DNA from: Alteribacter natronophilus
Lineage (GTDB): Bacteria; Bacillota; Bacilli; Bacillales; Salisediminibacteriaceae
Direction of reading: 5' to 3'
Length of the DNA stretch: 64,000 nucleotides
NCBI RefSeq assembly: GCF_006007885.1
Contig: NZ_VCRO01000002.1
Location: 1 to 64,000 of the forward strand
The position numbers and the translations under genes are program-made. Positions within the stretch are counted from its first letter, which is position 1; each line of letters opens with the position of its first letter. The notes beneath the pieces are model-generated. The model saw nothing but the letters and a program-made list of their open reading frames with translations. It had not been told where the DNA came from and did no database searches. Shown in pieces: positions 21,175 through 29,520 of this stretch.

Positions 21175-22018
21175 AGGTCTTGGAAAGGGTATTCAGGCTC
21201 TTTTCCCCGAACAGGTGGACCAGGGAACGGAAAAAGTGGAAGAAGTGTCCGTAAGGGATATTCGTCCGAATCCTTATCAGCCTCGGAAGCGGTTCAGTGA
21301 AGAGGCGATCGAAGAGCTGAAAACATCCATCGAGCAGCATGGTGTACTGCAGCCCATCATCCTTCGGAAAAGTATTAAAGGATACGAGCTTGTAGTAGGA
21401 GAACGGCGCTTCCGTGCATCCAAAGCAGCAGGACTCAGGGAAATTCCTGCCGTGGTCCGGGAACTCAGCGAAGATGAAATGATGGAAATTGCCCTCATTG
21501 AAAATCTTCAAAGAGAAGACCTTAATGCGCTGGAGGAAGCGAGAGCATACCAGAAACTCCTCGAGCACCTGCAGGTTACACAGGATGAACTGGCGGGGAA
21601 ACTCGGGAAAAGCAGACCGCATATTGCCAACCATTTAAGGCTCCTCCAGCTTCCGCAGATGGCGCAGGAATTTCTTGAAGAAGGGAAGCTCACTATGGGC
21701 CACGGCCGTGCGCTTCTTGGTTTGAAAAATAAAGAGCATGTTACAGGCACTCTTCAGAAAACGGTAAAAGAAAAACTGAGTGTACGTCAGCTTGAAGAAT
21801 ATGTGCAGAAGCTGAACAGGGAGGTTTCACGTGAAACAAAGGAGGACAAGACGCAGAATTCTCCTTTTATACGGGAACGGGAAGCTTCACTGAAAAAGTA
21901 CTTTGGTACAAATGTACAGATCAGACAGGGAAAGAAGAAAGGTAAAATTGAAATTGATTTCTTTTCCGAGGATGACCTGGAACGCATTCTTACGCTGCTT
22001 GACCGTGAAGAAGCCTAG
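21167..22018 (+). CDS. spo0J: Chromosome partitioning protein Spo0J (ParB)
   Basis: Spo0J is a CTP-dependent clamp that loads at parS, spreads, and recruits SMC condensin. The 283-aa protein has the ParB N-terminal domain with the GERRFRA CTP-binding box (about residues 80-86), a helix-turn-helix (LAGKLGKSRPHIANHLRLLQLP) and a C-terminal dimerisation domain. The start overlaps the end of soj. A parS-like site lies within the coding sequence at 21823, as in B. subtilis. A terminator follows. Confidence 0.97.
   Translation: MGKGLGKGIQALFPEQVDQGTEKVEEVSVRDIRPNPYQPRKRFSEEAIEELKTSIEQHGVLQPIILRKSIKGYELVVGERRFRASKAAGLREIPAVVRELSEDEMMEIALIENLQREDLNALEEARAYQKLLEHLQVTQDELAGKLGKSRPHIANHLRLLQLPQMAQEFLEEGKLTMGHGRALLGLKNKEHVTGTLQKTVKEKLSVRQLEEYVQKLNREVSRETKEDKTQNSPFIREREASLKKYFGTNVQIRQGKKKGKIEIDFFSEDDLERILTLLDREEA
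21823..21838. other. parS: parS-like site inside spo0J
   Basis: GGTTTCACGTGAAACA differs at one base from the parS palindrome TGTTTCACGTGAAACA. Its location within spo0J is conserved with B. subtilis. Confidence 0.88.
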
Positions 22019-22042
22019 CCGGCAGACAGCTGCAGAATGATG

Positions 22043-22097
22043 AAAAAAGGAGTGTGGAGGAGGCGGGAAGCCTTTTTCAGGACACTCCTTTTTTTTG
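22043..22097 (+). terminator. spo0J terminator
   Basis: AAAGGAGTGT and ACACTCCTTT pair around a large loop and are followed by a run of T. It lies 25 bp after the spo0J stop codon. Confidence 0.7.
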
Positions 22098-22129
22098 GTA
22101 GTAAAATAGAGGCAGAGGAGGAACACATC

Positions 22130-23281
22130 ATGATTTATCTCGATCAGGCAGCATCCAGTTTTCCGAAGCCGAATGCGGTTGCAGAGGCTGTCGGTAAAGC
22201 CATAAATGAATACGGAGCCAACCCGGGAAGGAGCGGTCACCGTCTGGCAAGGCAGGCTTCCGAAACAGTCGATCTTGCCAGGAGGGAGCTGTCCGATTTC
22301 GTTCAGGGTCCTCCGGCAGAGCGTGTCCTGTTTTTTCAGAACGCGACACAGGCAATTAATCAGGCTATTTTTGGTCTTGGTCTCTCGGAAGGGGATCACG
22401 TAGTGGCGACGGTATACGAACACAATGCTGTAAGACGCCCGCTTGAGTGGCTGAAAGCCGAGAAAAACATCGAGGTTACCTACCTGAGACCGGATGATAA
22501 AGGGAACTTTTCCATCGGCAGTCTTAAAGAAGCAGTCAGACCTGAAACGCGCCTTGTGGCGGTTACACACGGGTCAAATGTGACAGGGGCTGTCATCCCC
22601 GTGAACGAGTGGGGGAGGTATCTGAAGGATCAGGAGCTGTTCTTCCTGGTGGACGCATCCCAGACGGCAGGCGTTCTTGATATTCAAATGAAAGACTGGC
22701 ACATTGACCTCCTTGCTTTTCCCGGTCATAAAGGGCTGCTTGGCCCGCAGGGGACAGGTGTGCTGATGACAGGGATCGGAGTGAGACTTCAGCCTATTCT
22801 GTTTGGAGGCACCGGCAGTCACTCAGCGGACCCTCTGCAGCCGGATGTGTGGCCGGAAGGGTTTCAAAGCGGTACCTTGAACACTCCGGGGATCGCAGGC
22901 CTTCTTGCAGGACTTCAGGAGGTGAAGCGGATCGGTATGGCCGAAATCAGGCAGCATGAAGAGAAACTGACAGCAAGGCTTCTTGCAGGCCTGTCGGATA
23001 TACCAGATGTGAGCGTTTATTATGCAGGCACCCCGGAGAGGCTTGGTGTCGTATCATTTTCCCTGCGGGGGACGGATGTGCATGAAGTGGCGATGATTCT
23101 GGATGAACACTATGATATTGCCGTCAGAGCAGGTTTTCACTGTGCGCCGCTTGCACACCGGGAACTGAAAACGGAGGATTCAGGGCTCATGCGTGTCAGT
23201 ACAGGGCCATATAACACAGAAGAAGAGATCGATACTTTCCTGAATGCCCTGAGAGAGATCAGGGAAGGACTGGCAGAATAG
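22130..23281 (+). CDS. Cysteine desulfurase-like PLP aminotransferase (class V)
   Basis: A 383-aa fold-type I PLP enzyme of the class V aminotransferase / cysteine desulfurase group. It starts MIYLDQAASSFPKP, has the PLP lysine at Lys201 (FPGHKGLLGPQG) and a cysteine in RAGFHCAPLAH near the C-terminus at the position of the catalytic cysteine of desulfurases. The start ATG 22130 has GAGGAGG upstream; the longer frame runs through the spo0J terminator. No iron-sulfur assembly genes adjoin it, so the physiological sulfur acceptor is not known. The DUF554 gene follows after 11 bp, suggesting an operon. Confidence 0.85.
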   Translation: MIYLDQAASSFPKPNAVAEAVGKAINEYGANPGRSGHRLARQASETVDLARRELSDFVQGPPAERVLFFQNATQAINQAIFGLGLSEGDHVVATVYEHNAVRRPLEWLKAEKNIEVTYLRPDDKGNFSIGSLKEAVRPETRLVAVTHGSNVTGAVIPVNEWGRYLKDQELFFLVDASQTAGVLDIQMKDWHIDLLAFPGHKGLLGPQGTGVLMTGIGVRLQPILFGGTGSHSADPLQPDVWPEGFQSGTLNTPGIAGLLAGLQEVKRIGMAEIRQHEEKLTARLLAGLSDIPDVSVYYAGTPERLGVVSFSLRGTDVHEVAMILDEHYDIAVRAGFHCAPLAHRELKTEDSGLMRVSTGPYNTEEEIDTFLNALREIREGLAE

Positions 23282-23292
23282 GAGACAGACAG

Positions 23293-24000
23293 ATGGTATT
23301 AACGGGAACAATCGTAAATGGACTGGCGATCATAATCGGCGCCGGTATCGGAGTGAAGCTTCAGAAAATCCCTGCAGGCATGAAAGATACAGTTATGAAA
23401 GCAATCGGCCTTGCAGTTATCATTCTTGGTATTTCCATGGCCCTTGAAGGCCAGCAGTTCCTTCTGGCTATTTTCAGCCTTGCTCTGGGAGGCATCCTGG
23501 GAGAATGGCTGGACATTGAAGGGAAATTAAACCGGGCCGGGGCGATACTGGAACGCAAGCTGAAGCGTCCTTCCTCTGAAGGGAACTTTGCGGGCGGTTT
23601 TGTAGCAGCCACGCTGCTTTTTGTAGTTGGTGCCATGGCTGTCATCGGGGCTCTTGACAGTGGCCTTCGAAATGACCACGCGGTGCTGTATACGAAAAGC
23701 CTGCTGGACGGATTTTCCTCGATGATTTTTGCAGCAACGATGGGGATCGGAGTAATGTTTTCCGCTGTGCCGGTAATTCTTTACCAGGGATCCATCGCCC
23801 TTGCAGCCGCGCTCATTGTCACTTATGTGCCGGACGACATGATGAATCTGTTCATTGCAGAGATAACGGCTGTTGGCGGTATTATGATTCTTGCAATTGG
23901 TCTGAACATACTGGGAATCAAGCCGGTCAGGGTGGCCAACCTTCTGCCTGCCATTCCCCTTGCAGTTCTGTTTGTCTGGGGGCTCACTCTTCTGCAGTAA
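23293..24000 (+). CDS. DUF554 family membrane protein
   Basis: A 235-aa hydrophobic protein with about six to seven membrane segments, glycine-rich (GTIVNGLAIIIGAGIG at the start; GGIMILAIGLNILGIKPVRVANLLPAI near the end). This is the DUF554 (YqgA/YdfK) pattern; the transported substrate, if any, is unknown. It starts 11 bp after the PLP enzyme gene and is probably cotranscribed with it. I see no hairpin of its own before the mobile element downstream. Confidence 0.85.
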   Translation: MVLTGTIVNGLAIIIGAGIGVKLQKIPAGMKDTVMKAIGLAVIILGISMALEGQQFLLAIFSLALGGILGEWLDIEGKLNRAGAILERKLKRPSSEGNFAGGFVAATLLFVVGAMAVIGALDSGLRNDHAVLYTKSLLDGFSSMIFAATMGIGVMFSAVPVILYQGSIALAAALIVTYVPDDMMNLFIAEITAVGGIMILAIGLNILGIKPVRVANLLPAIPLAVLFVWGLTLLQ

Positions 24001-24098
24001 AAGCAGATAAACCGGTTCAGGCGGACACTTACATGCATGGATCGCACTTACCGGTTGGTATCCACTGCAGCTCCGCTGAATATTAGACTTTTAAAAAA

Positions 24099-24335
24099 GG
24101 CTCTGTTAAAGTTCGTTGTTGATTTTCGGTCACTGCGCTCCCTTTCCGCGGGCACCACTGCAGCCTGCAGAGTAGTTGCCTTGCTTCTTCCTCTGCAGGA
24201 AAAGCTCCGAAGCAGCCTGCGTCGAAGCAGATCACAGCATACTCATGAAGCTGATGTTCTTTGCTGTTCCCGCAGGAGTGTCGCGCGTTCGCTCCAATCA
24301 ACTTTTAAATATCAACATTAAGATTTAACTGAGCC
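24099..24335 (+). mobile_element. MITE-like element, family 1, copy C
   Basis: A 237-bp element with ends GGCTCTGTTAAA and TTTAACTGAGCC (one mismatch). A perfect 8-bp target duplication TTAAAAAA flanks it (24091-24098 and 24336-24343). The insertion lies in the poly-A/T tract of the yyaC terminator. It is nearly identical inside to copy B at 7897. Confidence 0.92.
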
Positions 24336-24337
24336 TT

Positions 24338-24372
24338 AAAAAAAAGCGCCTCCACGTGGAGACGCTTTTTTT
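24338..24372 (-). terminator. yyaC terminator (probably bidirectional)
   Basis: AAGCGCCTCCAC / GTGGAGACGCTT forms a near perfect stem with A and T runs on both sides, so it can work on both strands. Its minus-strand T-tract overlaps the target duplication of the adjacent mobile element. Confidence 0.8.
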
Positions 24373-25003
24373 ATCCCTGCTGTTTTGGTGCCGGGGGTGG
24401 AAGAGGCGACCAGCTGAATCGTTTTCGCGGGGAGGGGATACCCCGCGAAGCTTCCACGATCGCCTCACTCATAATACCTGCCATCTCCATCACAACAGAC
24501 AGCCGAGTGTTCTGAAGCACCATCATTTCCATGACACCGCCCACATTGACGATCCCTGTCAGATGGATGTCACCTACCGGAGGAAGCTTTTTATTAACAG
24601 CCGATCCCGGTTTCAAAGGGCCCTCGCCGAGGCAGATATAGCCGACACTGGTAGAACGGCCGAGACACGCATCTACAGCGATGATGTATGGATTTTTATG
24701 GTTCAGCTCAATAAACTCGAGTGTTTCTTCGAGGTTAACGGCGTGCACGGGACTTGATAGCGTGCCGTAAACAGTCCATTTATCCAGTCCGCTTTCCTCC
24801 AGCCTGGATCCGATCAGCGGGCCGAGGCTGTCACCGGTGGACCTGTCCGATCCGATGCAGACCACAATCAGTTCCTTCGGTTTTGCAGTGGTGAGAGTCT
24901 GTCTGACCTGCGCTGCCAGTTCCTTTGCTGCATGAGTTTCTTTAACATGGATGCGGTATGGGGTCTGGCGGCGGTTTTTAAAAAGTTGTCCACGAAACAT
25001 CAT
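24371..25003 (-). CDS. yyaC: Spore protease-like protein YyaC
   Basis: About 210 aa, DUF1256 family, with a fold related to the germination protease GPR. Conserved segments are visible: VCIGSDRSTGDSLGPLIGS and VDACLGRSTSVGYI, and the glycine-rich KPGSAVNKKLPPVGD. In B. subtilis yyaC is a forespore-expressed gene in this same neighbourhood. Start is one of two consecutive ATGs at 25003 and 25000 after AGGGGG; a TTG further upstream is less likely. It lies convergent to the DUF554 gene. Confidence 0.9.
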   Translation of the reverse strand: MMFRGQLFKNRRQTPYRIHVKETHAAKELAAQVRQTLTTAKPKELIVVCIGSDRSTGDSLGPLIGSRLEESGLDKWTVYGTLSSPVHAVNLEETLEFIELNHKNPYIIAVDACLGRSTSVGYICLGEGPLKPGSAVNKKLPPVGDIHLTGIVNVGGVMEMMVLQNTRLSVVMEMAGIMSEAIVEASRGIPSPRKRFSWSPLPPPAPKQQG

Positions 25004-25079
25004 ACAACCCCCTGTTCCCAAATAGTATTAACAGTATACGGAATCTTTCGCAGATCTATACGCCCGAAAACGGAAAGAA

Positions 25080-26123
25080 ATGGGGAAAGAGACCATGTGG
25101 CTATCAGGTTTAAAGTGGATGTTTCTTATTATCGGTACGATTATCGGAGCAGGATACGCATCAGGCAGGGAACTGTGGGAGTTTTTCGGAAATGAAAGCG
25201 GTCTGGCCATCCTCCTGTTTGCCATCCTGTTTTTCATCTGCACCTACGTGCTGATGACGATCAGTCATGAGCAGAAAAGCGGCCACTACCTTCCGGTGCT
25301 TCAGGCACTTATGGGTAAAAAGCTCACCAGACTCTACGACGGAATGATTATTCTTTATCTGTTTTCCGTAACTGTAGTTATGATTGCCGGGGGCGGTGCA
25401 ACGCTGGAGGTGCTGCATATCCCGTACTGGTACGGAGTACTGATCATTTCTGTTCTGCTGGTTATGCTCTTTATCTGGGGGATATCAGGAATGACTTCCA
25501 TGAATGCGGTTATCATCCCTGTTCTGATTGTTTTTCTCGTAGGTACGCTGATTACGTTTCAGTGGACAGCAGGCTTTGAAGTTACATTTAATCTCGAAGC
25601 CCAGCACAACTGGCCGACGGCTTTTACGTTTACTGCGCTGAACATTCTGCCTCTTGTGGCGGTCCTTGCAGCAATCGGAAGTAAAATCAGGCACCAGGGC
25701 GAAATCTGGATCGCAAGCGGTGGGAGTGCCCTCATCATGGGGGTCATTTCCTATCTCTACAACGAGTCTCTTCTCGTCGTGGCGCACGAAGTAATGTTAT
25801 ATGAAATACCCTTATTTGCAATTTTGAAGCATTATCCGTACTTCATGGTGCTTGTAATGTCAGGACTTCTCTGGGCAGCGATCTATACGACAGCTGCTTC
25901 AGGTATGCTCGGATTATGTACAAGACTCAGAGAGTACATTGGGATGCCGTTCTGGCTCATCTCCCTCCTGCTGGCGCTGACGATGATCCCGCTGACCACA
26001 ATCGGATTTTCAACTCTGATTTCGGTTCTTTATCCGCTATACGGTATTCTGAATCTGTACATTCTCGCTGCGATCCTTCTTTACCCGATTCTGAACAAAT
26101 TTGACGAAGCTCCGATCAGGTAA
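25080..26123 (+). CDS. YkvI-like membrane transporter family protein
   Basis: A 347-aa integral membrane protein with about ten predicted helices. The first helix contains GTIIGAGYASGRELWEFF, the unwound-helix motif seen in the YkvI-type branch of the APC/LeuT-like transporters. The substrate is unknown. Start is uncertain: ATG 25080 or ATG 25095, neither with a strong ribosome binding site. It is divergent from yyaC. Confidence 0.75.
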   Translation: MGKETMWLSGLKWMFLIIGTIIGAGYASGRELWEFFGNESGLAILLFAILFFICTYVLMTISHEQKSGHYLPVLQALMGKKLTRLYDGMIILYLFSVTVVMIAGGGATLEVLHIPYWYGVLIISVLLVMLFIWGISGMTSMNAVIIPVLIVFLVGTLITFQWTAGFEVTFNLEAQHNWPTAFTFTALNILPLVAVLAAIGSKIRHQGEIWIASGGSALIMGVISYLYNESLLVVAHEVMLYEIPLFAILKHYPYFMVLVMSGLLWAAIYTTAASGMLGLCTRLREYIGMPFWLISLLLALTMIPLTTIGFSTLISVLYPLYGILNLYILAAILLYPILNKFDEAPIR

Positions 26124-26215
26124 ACCTGTTTTCCAGTCCGCAGCCGGCATTTACGCTGGACAGCCGGCTCATGTATAATGGGATAAGGAAAACGTGTAAC
26201 GGTGAGGTGACAGGA

Positions 26216-26413
26216 GTGGAAAAGAAACAGTTTGGCCTGCATGATGTCGTGGAAATGAAAAAGCCTCATCCATGCGGGGAAAACAGATGGAAAATCATCC
26301 GGATGGGAATGGATATTCGGATCAAATGCCTTGGATGTGATCACAGCGTTATGCTTCCACGCAGGGAATTTGCGAAGAAATTGAAAAAAGTGCTTGAGCA
26401 CAGCGGGGAATAA
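26216..26413 (+). CDS. yyzM: DUF951 family protein YyzM
   Basis: A 65-aa protein of the DUF951 family, which precedes the GTPase gene ychF in many Firmicutes. The family pattern is clear: FGLHDVVEMKKPHPCGENRW and then IKCLGCDHSVMLPR. C20 together with the CLGC pair (38-41) could bind a metal. The start is GTG 26216, with GAGGTGA upstream. A TATAAT at 26174-26179 may be its -10 element. A terminator follows. Confidence 0.9.
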   Translation: MEKKQFGLHDVVEMKKPHPCGENRWKIIRMGMDIRIKCLGCDHSVMLPRREFAKKLKKVLEHSGE

Positions 26414-26460
26414 AGGAGTGTTCCGGGAGGGCTGCGGCCAGGTCCGGAGCACTTTTTGTT
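26414..26460 (+). terminator. yyzM terminator
   Basis: AGTGTTCCGG and CCGGAGCACT pair across a GC-rich loop, followed by TTTTTGTTTT. A repeat begins immediately after. Confidence 0.65.
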
Positions 26461-26462
26461 TT

Positions 26463-26605
26463 GGCTGATTGCTGCGGTTTTTTTCACGAAAGGCGAAAAC
26501 TCCGACAGGAAAAGCAGCAATCGGGGACCCCGCAGGGTGGTTTTCCCGAGGATGCTGAGGCGCTGCCTGCGGAAAGCGTCCGCCTGCAGCATCGTCAATC
26601 ACCAC
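26463..26605 (+). repeat. Decayed MITE-like repeat
   Basis: It begins GGCTGATTGCTG directly after the yyzM terminator T-tract. Its core GACCCCGCAGGGTGGTTTTC followed by CCGAGGA matches the core of family-1 copy D at 47550-47580, and GCGTCCGCCTGCAGC matches family-2 copies at 40110 and 48640. The right end is not recognisable and no target duplication is visible. Confidence 0.5.
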
Positions 26606-26750
26606 TCACATCTTTTACAGGGATGTCTGTGAGTGACGGGGAGCGCTTGTCTTTTCCGCATGAAATCACTATAATTGTGAAGGATGAAGTTTGGACTAAT
26701 ATCAGTGGATCCGGAAGACCGGAAACACCTTAAATAAAGGGGTATGCAAT

Positions 26751-27851
26751 ATGGCATTAACAACCGGAATCGTCGGACTCCCAAACGTCGGGAAGTCGAC
26801 TCTTTTTAATGCAATTACACAGGCAGGTGCGGAATCTGCAAACTATCCGTTCTGTACGATTGACCCGAACGTCGGGATTGTTGAAGTACCTGACGAGCGG
26901 CTCACAAAACTGACAGAAATGGTCGATCCGGACAAAACCGTTCCGACCGCCTTTGAATTTACCGATATCGCAGGAATTGTGGAAGGTGCCAGCAAAGGGG
27001 AGGGACTCGGTAACAAGTTTCTTTCCCACATCCGCCAGGTGGATGCGATCTCTCACGTCGTCCGCTGTTTCAGTGATGACAACATTACCCATGTGTCCGG
27101 GAGCGTCGATCCGATCCGTGACATTGAAGTGATCAATCTTGAGCTGATTCTTGCAGACATGGAAACGGTGGAAAAGCGCCTGGCAAAAGTGGAGAAAATG
27201 GCACGCCAGAAAGACAAGGAAGCCATGTATGAGCTTGAAATTCTGGAAAAATTCAAGGATGCTTTTGAAAATGAAAAGCCGGCACGGAGTGTTTCTCTCA
27301 CAGAGGAGCAGGCAAAGTTTGCAAAAGGCATGCACCTTCTCACAATGAAGCCGGTTCTTTATGCGGCGAACGTGAGTGAAGAGGAGATTCTCGATGCAGA
27401 CAGCAACCCGAACGTCCAGCGTGTGCGTGAGTTTGCTGCAGAGGAGAATTCCGAAGTAATCGTAGTCTGTGCGAAGATTGAGTCCGAGATTGCTGAGCTT
27501 GAAGGTGAAGAGAAGCAGGAATTTCTCGACGACCTCGGCATTGAAGAATCCGGGCTGGATCAGCTTATTAAAGCAGCATACAATCTTCTTGGTCTTGAAA
27601 CGTACTTTACAGCAGGGAAGCAGGAAGTCCGTGCCTGGACAATCAAGCACGGTACGAAGGCTCCCCAGGCGGCAGGCGTTATTCACACGGACTTTGAGCG
27701 AGGGTTCATCCGCGCCGAAGTGGTTTCCTACGAGGATCTTACGGAGGCAGGAAGCATGAATACCGCCAGGGAAAAAGGAAAAGTGAGACTGGAAGGTAAA
27801 GACTACATCGTGCAGGACGGGGACGTTGTCCACTTCCGTTTTAACGTATAA
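26751..27851 (+). CDS. ychF: Redox-regulated ATPase YchF (Obg-like)
   Basis: A 366-aa P-loop protein of the OLA1/YchF family, which prefers ATP over GTP and is linked to ribosomes and stress. GLPNVGKST is at the N-terminus, NYPFCTIDPNVG follows, and the C-terminal TGS domain (about 280-364) ends DGDVVHFRFNV. AAAGGGG precedes ATG 26751. The order yyzM-ychF-rpsF is conserved in Bacillus. Confidence 0.97.
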   Translation: MALTTGIVGLPNVGKSTLFNAITQAGAESANYPFCTIDPNVGIVEVPDERLTKLTEMVDPDKTVPTAFEFTDIAGIVEGASKGEGLGNKFLSHIRQVDAISHVVRCFSDDNITHVSGSVDPIRDIEVINLELILADMETVEKRLAKVEKMARQKDKEAMYELEILEKFKDAFENEKPARSVSLTEEQAKFAKGMHLLTMKPVLYAANVSEEEILDADSNPNVQRVREFAAEENSEVIVVCAKIESEIAELEGEEKQEFLDDLGIEESGLDQLIKAAYNLLGLETYFTAGKQEVRAWTIKHGTKAPQAAGVIHTDFERGFIRAEVVSYEDLTEAGSMNTAREKGKVRLEGKDYIVQDGDVVHFRFNV

Positions 27852-27863
27852 CAACCGTTTGAA

Positions 27864-27889
27864 AGAGCTCCGGGGACGGGGCTCTTTTT
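27864..27889 (+). terminator. ychF terminator
   Basis: GAGCTCC GGGGAC GGGGCTC is followed by TTTTT, starting 13 bp after the ychF stop codon. Confidence 0.75.
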
Positions 27890-27987
27890 CAGTTGATAGA
27901 AGTTCATGTTCTCCTGAACGCAGGGACAGCCGGGGCAGCACAGGGAAAGACTTCAGCAGACAGTCGGACAATTCTCCGGCACCCCTC

Positions 27988-28016
27988 TTGTGTTTCTGCT
28001 GCTCTACTGCTATAAT
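27988..28016 (+). promoter_or_regulatory. rpsF operon promoter
   Basis: TTGTGT (27988-27993), a 17-bp spacer and a perfect TATAAT (28011-28016) with the extended TGC form a strong sigma-A promoter. It leaves a leader of about 80 nt before rpsF. Confidence 0.75.
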
Positions 28017-28044
28017 TGACAATTGCGAGCAAAAGAGAAATCTG

Positions 28045-28088
28045 CTTGCTCCTTGCTCCCTGAAACCGGGGAGCCGCTTAGACCAAAA
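28045..28088 (+). promoter_or_regulatory. Candidate S6:S18-binding leader of rpsF
   Basis: In the rpsF leader GCTCCC pairs with GGGGAGC (28055-28075), immediately followed by CCGCTTAG. Autoregulation of rpsF mRNA by the S6:S18 complex through a hairpin with a conserved CCG is described in many bacteria. The match here is by eye and the structure is unproven. Confidence 0.4.
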
Positions 28089-28102
28089 GGAGGTGGAAAA
28101 CC

Positions 28103-28390
28103 ATGCGCAAGTATGAAATTATGTACATTGTACGTCCGAACCTTGAAGAAGCTCAGACAAAAGAGATCGTTGAGCGTTACAACAAGGTACTGACTGATAA
28201 CGGCGCAGAAGTGGAAAAGGTTGAGGAAGTAGGTAAGAAGCGTCTTGCTTACGAAATCGATGACTTCACAGAGGGTTACTACGTGATTCTTAACGTAAAC
28301 TCAAACCCTGAAGCCATTTCTGAGTTTGATCGTCTTGTTAAGATCAACGAAAACGTTATGCGTAACATCGCGGTACGCGACGACGAATAG
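28103..28390 (+). CDS. rpsF: 30S ribosomal protein S6
   Basis: A 95-aa ribosomal protein of the small subunit platform that pairs with S18. The sequence [16 protein letters not shown] is characteristic. AAAGGAGGTGG precedes the ATG. First gene of the rpsF-ssb-rpsR operon. Confidence 0.98.
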   Translation: MRKYEIMYIVRPNLEEAQTKEIVERYNKVLTDNGAEVEKVEEVGKKRLAYEIDDFTEGYYVILNVNSNPEAISEFDRLVKINENVMRNIAVRDDE

Positions 28391-28418
28391 AACTTTTTAA
28401 AAATGGGGAGGAGTTCGG

Positions 28419-28913
28419 ATGATTAACCGTACAGTGCTCGTGGGAAGACTGACAAAAGATCCTGAATTACGATATACAGCTAACGGAATTGCAGTAGCCA
28501 CGTTCACGCTCGCTGTAAACAGGCCTTTCTCAAATCAGCAGGGAAACCGTGAGGCGGACTTTCTGAACATTGTGGTCTGGAGAAAGCAGGCGGAAAACGT
28601 AGCCAACTACCTGAAAAAAGGAAGTATGGCCGGTATTGACGGCCGACTGCAGAGCCGCAGCTATGAAAATAATGAAGGACGCCGTGTGTTTATGACAGAA
28701 GTTGTGGCAGACAGCGTGCAGTTTCTCGAAACGAGAGGCGGCGGTGGCGGAAGCCGGGAACAGTCCGGTGGAAACTACGGTCAGCCAAACGACGGTTACC
28801 AGAATAATCCGGGGCAGCAGAGCAGCGGCCGCGGTAAATCCGACTTCTCAGATGACCCATTTGCAAACGACGGCAAACCGATCGACATCAATGATGACGA
28901 TCTGCCGTTCTAA
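28419..28913 (+). CDS. ssb: Single-stranded DNA-binding protein
   Basis: A 164-aa SsbA-type protein. The OB fold covers about residues 1-108 ([20 protein letters not shown] at the start). It is followed by a Gly/Gln/Ser-rich flexible linker and the acidic tip DDDLPF that docks replication and repair partners. It lies between rpsF and rpsR as in B. subtilis. Confidence 0.98.
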   Translation: MINRTVLVGRLTKDPELRYTANGIAVATFTLAVNRPFSNQQGNREADFLNIVVWRKQAENVANYLKKGSMAGIDGRLQSRSYENNEGRRVFMTEVVADSVQFLETRGGGGGSREQSGGNYGQPNDGYQNNPGQQSSGRGKSDFSDDPFANDGKPIDINDDDLPF

Positions 28914-28963
28914 ACTGACACAAACGTTCTGATATAAAAAATATATGATAAGGAGTGATCTCA

Positions 28964-29194
28964 ATGGCCCGTCGTGGACGTCCAAAACGCCGTAAGGTTT
29001 GTTTCTTCACTGTAAACAAAATTACGAAAATCGACTACAAAGACACTGATCTTCTTAAGCGTTTCATCTCCGAGCGTGGAAAAATCCTTCCTCGCCGTGT
29101 GACTGGAACATCTGCCAAGTATCAGCGTCAGCTGACTCGCGCAATCAAGCGCTCCCGTCAGATGGCTCTTCTGCCATACGTGACAGGAGAATAA
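28964..29194 (+). CDS. rpsR: 30S ribosomal protein S18
   Basis: A 76-aa basic protein with the S18 core [20 protein letters not shown] and [17 protein letters not shown]. The start ATG 28964 follows AAGGAGTGA. Last gene of the operon, followed by a terminator. Confidence 0.98.
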   Translation: MARRGRPKRRKVCFFTVNKITKIDYKDTDLLKRFISERGKILPRRVTGTSAKYQRQLTRAIKRSRQMALLPYVTGE

Positions 29195-29201
29195 GTCTCT
29201 C

Positions 29202-29237
29202 AAAAAAACCTGCAGCCCGTTGCTGCAGGTTTTTTTT
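29202..29237 (+). terminator. rpsR operon terminator
   Basis: ACCTGCAG CCCGTTG CTGCAGGT is followed by eight T, 7 bp after the stop codon. Confidence 0.9.
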
Positions 29238-29430
29238 GCCTAAAGAGTATTTTGATTTTAGCCGCTTTTAAGCCGAAAGAACAGAAATCAGATGGACAGG
29301 AGCGGGGTGCCTCGCGGGTATCCAGTTCTTTCCTCTCCGCCGGAAGCAAACCAGGCAGCCTGGCATCTCTCTTTTTGACATTCTTCAGCACAAAAATCAG
29401 AATTTTAAACAGAACTTTACAAAATACGTG

Positions 29431-29459
29431 TTGCTTGTTTCATGGGTGAAAGGTAAAAT
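29431..29459 (+). promoter_or_regulatory. Candidate uppP promoter
   Basis: TTGCTT (29431-29436) and TAAAAT (29454-29459) are separated by 17 bp, about 60 bp upstream of uppP. Confidence 0.55.
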
Positions 29460-29520
29460 TACTACTATTGGCCTTGCAGTGGTGGGCTATTTTATCTGCA
29501 TACATGAGGAGTCCTGTAAC

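Noticed and set aside
25021-25062. Sigma-F/sigma-G promoter for yyaC
   Set aside because: GTATA and GTATACT elements are present on the minus strand, but their spacing and match are too loose to separate them from chance or a sigma-A promoter.
26757-28022. 421-aa open frame on the minus strand
   Set aside because: Antisense shadow of ychF, whose protein sequence is clearly conserved on the plus strand.
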